Of a stretch of DNA of 64,000 nucleotides, positions 58,433 to 64,000 are shown piece by piece (within the stretch, counting starts at the first letter, position 1; the number at the start of each line of letters is the position of its first letter). The translations under genes and the position numbers were made by a program. Source of the stretch: Apodospora peruviana (taxonomy: Eukaryota > Ascomycota > Sordariomycetes > Sordariales > Lasiosphaeriaceae); contig JAUEDM010000001.1 of assembly GCA_033439685.1 (NCBI GenBank), positions 3,720,001 through 3,784,000 on the forward strand. The letters run 5' to 3'. Under the pieces are notes generated by a model. That model did not search any database and had not been told where the DNA came from. It saw only the letters and a list, made by a program, of their open reading frames with translations.

Positions 58433-59895
58433 TTACGGAAGATAGTTCTTGAGGAGAGAGTTGTAATAAGTATAGCCCGTGCCAGAAGGGGGCTCGAAAC
58501 TATTTGACGCTGTTAGTTCCATTTACTCGTCTTTCGAATTAAAGGGTCAGGAGTTGACAAACATACCCATACATATAGTCGCCCCACCAAGGACCAGCCG
58601 CCCACCACAGGGCACCAGTCCAGACATCGCTGTTCGCCTTGAGGTGATCGAGCAGACCCGTGACAGCAGTCTTGCACACGCTGTTGGCGCCACCCGCAAA
58701 CTCACCCAGGACACCCAATTTGCCGTTGGCGCGGAGCCAAGCGGTGGCCGCGAGCAGACGCTGCACGCCAATGTCGGTCGATACGCAGGCGGTGCTGGTG
58801 CCGGAGCCGTCGCTGTCCAGGTACTGGTGCATCTCGTAGATGATCTTGTTCTGCGGGTCTTTGAGGTTGACGAGGCTGGCGGCGTTTCCGCTCGAGACCT
58901 AGAGTGCCAAGAACAGTTGGGTGTAAGTAAAAAGAAAAACCAAAGTAGAATTCAGAGGGACCAAAGCAAGGCAGGTCTGAGTGAGTGGTTAACCACTCTA
59001 TTAGGCTGAGACATACCCAGGTCCAGGCACCGCTCCACGAGTTGCCTTCCACAAAGATATACTGCGACGTTGCGCCAGCGGCACGGATGCCGTTGATCGC
59101 AGCCTGGTTCAGGTTGAAGACAAGGGTCTGGTCCATGTCGTGGTATCTAGGGAGAGGGCATGTTACTTTCCAGTTCTGGGAGAAGAAGGCTCCATCTAGG
59201 CGGCAGGACCTTGGGGGCTGGAGATGGACCTACTCGTTGTTGGTGTCAAACACGACCCTGGAGTTGGAAACAAACTGTGTGGCCAGCTTGCCCCAGAAGC
59301 TCTGGAAATCGGCGGTGCTGGTGATGATATTGCCGTAGTAGCGGCCAAAGTTGTGCGGGTCAAGAACAGCGTAGGCTCCGGCGCTGGTGATGTAGTTTAT
59401 TGTCTGTGTGAGGTTCTGGAGATATGCTGGGTCGAAAGTGTTGGTCAGAGTGTTGGGCGCCAGGCGCTCCATGGAGAAGGCAACGCGGAAGATGTTGTAT
59501 CCTTGACCGATCAAGGTCTGGATGGCAGAGGTGGAGGGGAAGGTGAACTCCGTGCCCCAGCGACCTGGGTAGGTGTCCTGGCCAAACTCTGCGCCTGCTT
59601 CGTTGGCACCGAGCCACTTGAACTTTCCAGTAGCCGCCGTCGATGTGGTCGACGAGGGAGCCGCTGTGGTCGTCGAGGTTGTTAAAGTCGTCTGCCTAGT
59701 GCTTGTGGTGGTGGTGGTGGTGGCTGCTGGGGCGCCCGGAAGGCACTGGCTGTACCAGTCGTTCGAATAGGTGCAGGTGTATCCCGAGACACAGGTGGTA
59801 GCACCACTCCAACCCTTACCACCGCACTGCTGCCATGCTCCGGACTGGGCTGCAATCCCGGCGACGAAGGCGCTGGCAAGGATAATGGTTTTCAT
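58433..59895 (-). CDS. GH5 endo-beta-1,4-glucanase with N-terminal CBM1
   Basis: Secreted cellulase, 396 residues. Exons: 59234-59895, 59017-59146, 58567-58898 and 58433-58499; introns of 87, 118 and 67 bp. Start 59895 gives the signal peptide MKTIILASAFVAGIAAQ. Next come a CBM1 (WQQCGGKGWSGATTC...CTYSNDWYSQCLPG), a Thr/Ser linker, and the GH5 domain from about residue 90 (KWLGANEAGAEFGQ, FRVAFSMERL, VLDPHNFGRYYG). The acid/base is Glu221 in DTNNEYHDM and the nucleophile Glu330 in GVLGEFAGG. Intron 1 splits the Glu221 codon (GA|A). The C-terminus ends YNSLLKNYLP. It resembles Trichoderma Cel5A-type (GH5_5) enzymes. Confidence 0.95.
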
Positions 59896-59996
59896 CTTGG
59901 AAAAGAAGTCAGGACGGTCCTGGGCTCTGGGTGGACTTGGATGAGGGATCTTGGCTGTCTTCCATCGTGTACTTATACCAGAGAAGAGGGCCAGTG

Positions 59997-60002
59997 TATA
60001 TA
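59997..60002 (-). promoter_or_regulatory. TATA-like element of the GH5 gene
   Basis: TATATA about 100 bp upstream of the ATG at 59895. Further upstream, GTGGGG near 60138-60145 fits the SYGGRG consensus of the carbon-catabolite repressor CreA/Cre1, which is short and could occur by chance. Confidence 0.4.
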
Positions 60003-61162
60003 CGCGGCGTCGGTTCGCGCAAGAAGGGTGCGGCTCAAGGCCCAACTCGGGGTCCCGCGGTTTGGGGGAGAGATGGTCACCCAAGCACTGCAAGCAGGGG
60101 TTGCGTGACCAGTTCCCGGTAATCATCCTCCTCAATTGTGGGGTGGGTTGCATCCGATGCGATCGGTGGTGCTACCCCTGACATGTTTACATGGACTCGT
60201 GCGCACCGAGATCTCGCGATGGCGTCAATGAGGAGACTTGTCGACGGCGGAGGGGAGCCCGTCTTCCAAGATTGGGGTGATTCCGTCTCTGTCGGCCCGC
60301 AAACGCATCGATGTTGGTGGTCCTGGTGGTTAAGAGAGGTGGAGACGCCGTCGTGGGGAAGAGAAATGTAACATCGGCCAGGATACCAGGCCGAAACAGC
60401 CGGAGGGACAATCTCCGAGTCCGACTAAGTTTTTTTTTTGGAGGCGTGGTGAACGTGGGTCGATCTAGTTTGCCAAGACTATGGTTAGGTAGTGGTGTGT
60501 AAGCTTTTCCATCAGTCATCATTTGGGTATCGTCACATCGCGTCGTCGTGATTAAAGCGAGGCTTGTGGGCGGAGGCGTTTGTCCCTGATAACCAGACGT
60601 CTCTTGTAGGGAATTAGCTAGCCATGGTCCTTGGGTTGGTCGTGCAACCATATCGACAGTATAGCTACCACAAGGTTGAGACGTGATAAATTTTAGGTGC
60701 TGAGATTTAGGAATTTAAAGACAAGAAGAAGGTTAAGCGCCCGCCTTGCTTAACATCAGTTCAATATATTAACCTAACTAAACAAGTTCCGAATATGCAC
60801 ATTAAAACCTCATAAGTAGCATAGTATGAGCTTCATTACATCCTCTCCGAATTCTTGTGTACTCCCCTGCCTATAGCGAAGTATACTATAGTAAACGAGA
60901 CTGCACCTTCTAGTATGACTGCAGCAATTTCTCCCGTAGCTCATATCCCTATAAAGTGTCTCATTGATCTCACTACAGCCGCTACGGACTGTGTGACGAG
61001 CCAGTTCAATGACCCAAACCATTACACAAAAACCCCCTCAATCGCAAAAGGATGCCAGAATACCAAAGGTGTCAGCCTTTTGGAATTCTAATGGGTTATA
61101 TACCGTTGACGGTCGCAATCAATTCAATCAAGGCTCAATCGCACCGCCCGTCACAGACTGCC

Positions 61163-61345
61163 CCAAAGCTATCAATATGCTCTGATGAGCCGGGCCAGTC
61201 AATACAGTAACTGTTCCATACTTTTGTAGTTGAACTGAGTAACCCATGTTTCATTGGGCCGAGGTCCAAAACCGTTCTGTGTCCCAGTGTCAGACCTTTA
61301 CTGTATTGACTGGCCCGGCTCATCAGATCATATCGATAGCTTTGG
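61163..61345. mobile_element. MITE-like inverted-repeat element / long hairpin
   Basis: Bases 61163-61210 and 61298-61345 are inverted repeats of 48 bp with only two mismatches (ends CCAAAGCTATC...CAGTAA), enclosing an 87-bp spacer. No ORF lies inside. The structure suits a miniature inverted-repeat transposable element or the stem of a long hairpin RNA. No obvious target-site duplication flanks it, so the class is open. Confidence 0.6.
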
Positions 61346-63840
61346 AACGTGCTCAGTCTTTATCTATATAGAGCAGCATCATTGATTATTGTTCCAATAC
61401 AGCTCCTTCTCCCAATAAGCGCACATATCATCACAGAAAGCTATCGTTCCGAAAGAATCCTCTTGCCGCCCAGGCTTACTTTCAGGGCCTTAGTTCTCAC
61501 ATCTCCTATTCCTGCGTATGACCCGTTACTTCTCTCCAGTGCTGTCTGCATACCGGCCTTGGCAATGCTTCTGAGAGCGTAAATAATAAATGGAAATATG
61601 GCTAGGCTAGACTTCTTCCAACTTCTAAGTTTAAGGTCCCTCGCAGGCCGGCCGGGAATACAATTCGTCTCTCATTGTCAACGCAAGGCTTATGGGTCTT
61701 CCTAGAAGTGCTGATCCTTTATGGCGTACACAAGGCTGACGTGCCATAGGATACGCTCGAATTTGGGTTCCCTGATCGGTGTCTCCTCGGCACAATATCT
61801 ACACTATTGTTTACCAGTCGAGACAAACGGGGTGAACGGCAGATCCTATCTTGTGTGGCGCCGCGTAGACGGATTACTAACTGGGCTTTACCCAGCGCAC
61901 CCGTGAGGGTCGTCTAAGCTTGCCTCCACTTGGTGGCTGCGGCAAGGGCGAGCCCAAGACTGAGACCTCGGCCTTGCGTCGTTCTCCTCATCCCAGTGCG
62001 TCCAAGCCTTGAGGCCAAGAATGTTTGTGGTCATCTCTCAAGTGATGATAAGTTCACTAGCGTGGTGTCTGCGTGTTTATCTTACGTTCACAATCCTGAT
62101 GGCTGTTACTATCACGGATTTTACGCTCGAGATCTGAGCTCGCCGGCTCGGCGCCGCCCTTTCAGGGATTGTTTTTGGTGACGAGTCCATTTCGAACAGT
62201 TGACGATGTTCAGAATCGGAAGAGGAGGAAAACATGCCCGTGTCGGCTGGACACTGGCGAAGTCGACAAGCTGCATTTACGAGACCAGAGAAAGCGCTTC
62301 GCGCTCCAATTTCTGTAGACAAATACACCTAGATTGCGTTTACTTCACAATGATCAGTAACGGTGTGTCTGAAGATCATCTTCCTCAGCCATGTAGAGCG
62401 CAATTCACAAAAGATAATCCAATCCAAATCGAGAGACGTCCTCGGTCCGTCCAAAAGTGCTTGTATTTGACAGGAGGCTGTTCTTTGTGGCTGTGGAACA
62501 GGCGATTTCGCTCTCAGGTCGCTCCTCCTTATCAAACAATGTACAAACTTTCCCGACTCGTAATCCTTGTCCAAACTTCGCGCCTCCCCCTTTCTTGTTT
62601 GTCCTCTAGCAGCAAATGTGTTTGGAACGGGCTTGGCAGCCAGCATGCTTCTCGCAATCATCCCTCAATTTGACAACCCCTGTATCGCCTTCGATGTTGT
62701 TTCGCAGTATGTTTTGGGCACCGATGCCATTCTCTCGTCCGGGCATGTATTCGGAGTCACTTGATGGTTATGTCTTCACTCGGCCCGTGTTTCTGGCATT
62801 CCGCCTCGTGAGTCTCTGGTCCGTGAATTCTGGAAGAGAGGAATTATTAGCTAATGCCGAAGCAAGTGTCGACAGGGAAGAGACAGCAAGGAAATGAATG
62901 TCAAGGTCGGCAATCTCTTGGCCAGCCATTCGTGGGGAGGTTAGGTATCTTGCCAAGCGCCCATGATGCCTTCCAGACGCTTGATCCCTGTCGAGTTCGT
63001 TGAGATAGACTTGGGTGCCAAGATGCCAGCGCTAGTGCGGCGGTTCACTCGAGGCCGTCACAGGTGGTCCGTGGACGTTGCCACGCTTCTCGTCGTCGGG
63101 TTGAGGTGGCCAGCACCATGCTGCTGACAGCGACGAAGGGTCGTGATAAAACCTCGACCGAGAACAAGACGTATCTACAGTAGTACATTATAAATGGACC
63201 TCCTCTATTAATGACAATATCGCTACTGGACAAGCCTATATACCTACCTACCTAGGTGGCCCATCAAACCTCTGTCCCTGCGGCTCTGCTTGTCGCGCCA
63301 AAGCGCGTCAAAACAAGCGTCTCTAGGGCACTCGAATCCACGCGTTACGTAGTTGTGCCAGCGGTCTTGCGAGGACCAGGACAAGCAAGACTCCAAATAG
63401 GTAGTACTTTCAAATCTATAGGCGCCTCAGCACCAGGTGCTATATTGTATGCCCGTAATCGATGTCTTCTCGTAGCTACTGATTCCGCCAAAGGATCCTG
63501 GGTATAACCACGCCCATGATCTCGCTCCAAAGTGGACCACAGCCTTTGGCCTTCTTGCCCGTTTCCCTTCCAGCCGACCGTCCCCCTGGCTGGATATCAG
63601 ATGAACGAGTACCTTCCTAGCCCCCCTTCCGCAGACCACAACCGTCAACATCACTGTCCCTCAATAGGCGGCTGTCAACCGGGCCCCACTCTTCCTCTCT
63701 TTCCCTCTCCTTCTCGGTGAGCACCGCGATCGATCGGTCAAGTTTTCCACGTGGCCACCCTCCCCTTCTCCCTCTACTTCAACTGGACCTCTACTCGAGG
63801 ACCCCATTCTTCCTCTCTCTTCTCCATATCGACAGGGCGA

Positions 63841-64000
63841 CTGATTAAGTTCCTCACTATTCCTTGCCTCCCCTCATCCGTCTCCTACAAAAGCCCGGCT
63901 AATTCATTTCCTCCTTTGGTTCATCCATCTTGCAACAACTTTCACATCTTCTTACAACTTCCACATCATTTTCTCGCTGCCTCAGCAGCTCATGCCCTTC
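63841..64000 (+). other. Possible 5' leader and start of a truncated gene
   Basis: The last 160 bases are a CT/AC-rich stretch (CATCTT, ACAACTT, CCACATC runs), like fungal 5' untranslated leaders, and end with CTCATGCCCTTC, where an ATG at 63992 opens a frame cut by the window end. Too little is visible to name a product. Confidence 0.3.

Larger units (their letters stand above)
59896..63991. other. Long gene-free stretch at right side
   Basis: 4.1 kb. The left part is the GH5 promoter. 60.65-61.6 kb is AT-rich and holds a 48-bp inverted repeat pair (listed). 61.6-63.3 kb has several frames of 60-157 codons without recognisable domains. A TACCTACCTACCTAGG run lies at 63241-63256. Confidence 0.5.

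Noticed and set aside
61930..62897. Frames of 80-157 codons on both strands
   Set aside because: I tried to match P450, zinc-cluster and transposase motifs and found none.
1..64000. tRNA, 5S rRNA, CRISPR arrays
   Set aside because: I saw no tRNA B-box with a matching cloverleaf and no regular spacer array; CRISPR is not expected in a fungal nucleus.

Overview
The window is nuclear DNA of a filamentous ascomycete. Genes are GC-rich and carry short (52-118 bp) spliceosomal introns with GTRNGT-type donors and CTNAC-like branch points. Fungus-specific families are frequent: a Pth11-like receptor, DUF1996, DUF4360, tannase, and a GH5 endoglucanase with a CBM1. Gene content and intron style suggest a Sordariomycete, perhaps Sordariales; that placement is inference. 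I rebuilt the gene models by joining reading frames across GT..AG introns so that phase and family motifs agree.

Layout. 1-13.5 kb: 3' part of the tRNA-thiolation E1 uba4 (+), mitochondrial import motor subunit pam17 (-), an AT-hook/chromodomain protein (+), a secreted DUF1996 protein (+), a DHDPS-family aldolase (-) and a serine-rich coiled-coil orphan (-). 16-26.8 kb: type-B carboxylesterase (+) convergent with an O-methyltransferase (-), a Pth11-like seven-helix receptor (+) and a small secreted DUF4360 protein (+). 31-36 kb: a MATE exporter (+) convergent with a DHA1-type MFS transporter (-). 39.7-47.7 kb: a protein joining two BED-like zinc fingers to a DUF3237-like domain (+), an orphan ORF (+) and an SREBP-type bHLH factor (-). 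50.6-60 kb: a ten-exon tannase/feruloyl esterase (-), a block of broken secondary-metabolism genes (P450, O-methyltransferase, DHA2 MFS, polyketide-synthase ACP), an orphan spliced gene (+) and a GH5 endoglucanase (-). The last 4 kb hold no convincing gene except a possible start codon at the right edge, but contain a 48-bp inverted repeat.

How the genes relate. There is no intact pathway cluster. Housekeeping genes (uba4, pam17) sit beside accessory genes: plant-polymer hydrolases (tannase, endoglucanase, possibly the esterase), exporters (MATE, MFS) and transcription or chromatin factors. The most unusual items are the BED-BED-DUF3237 fusion, the decayed metabolite cluster at 53.1-58.1 kb, the hairpin element at 61.2 kb and a 9-nt micro-exon in the tannase gene. 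Intergenic distances are long (often 2-4 kb); most reading frames in them are chance ORFs.
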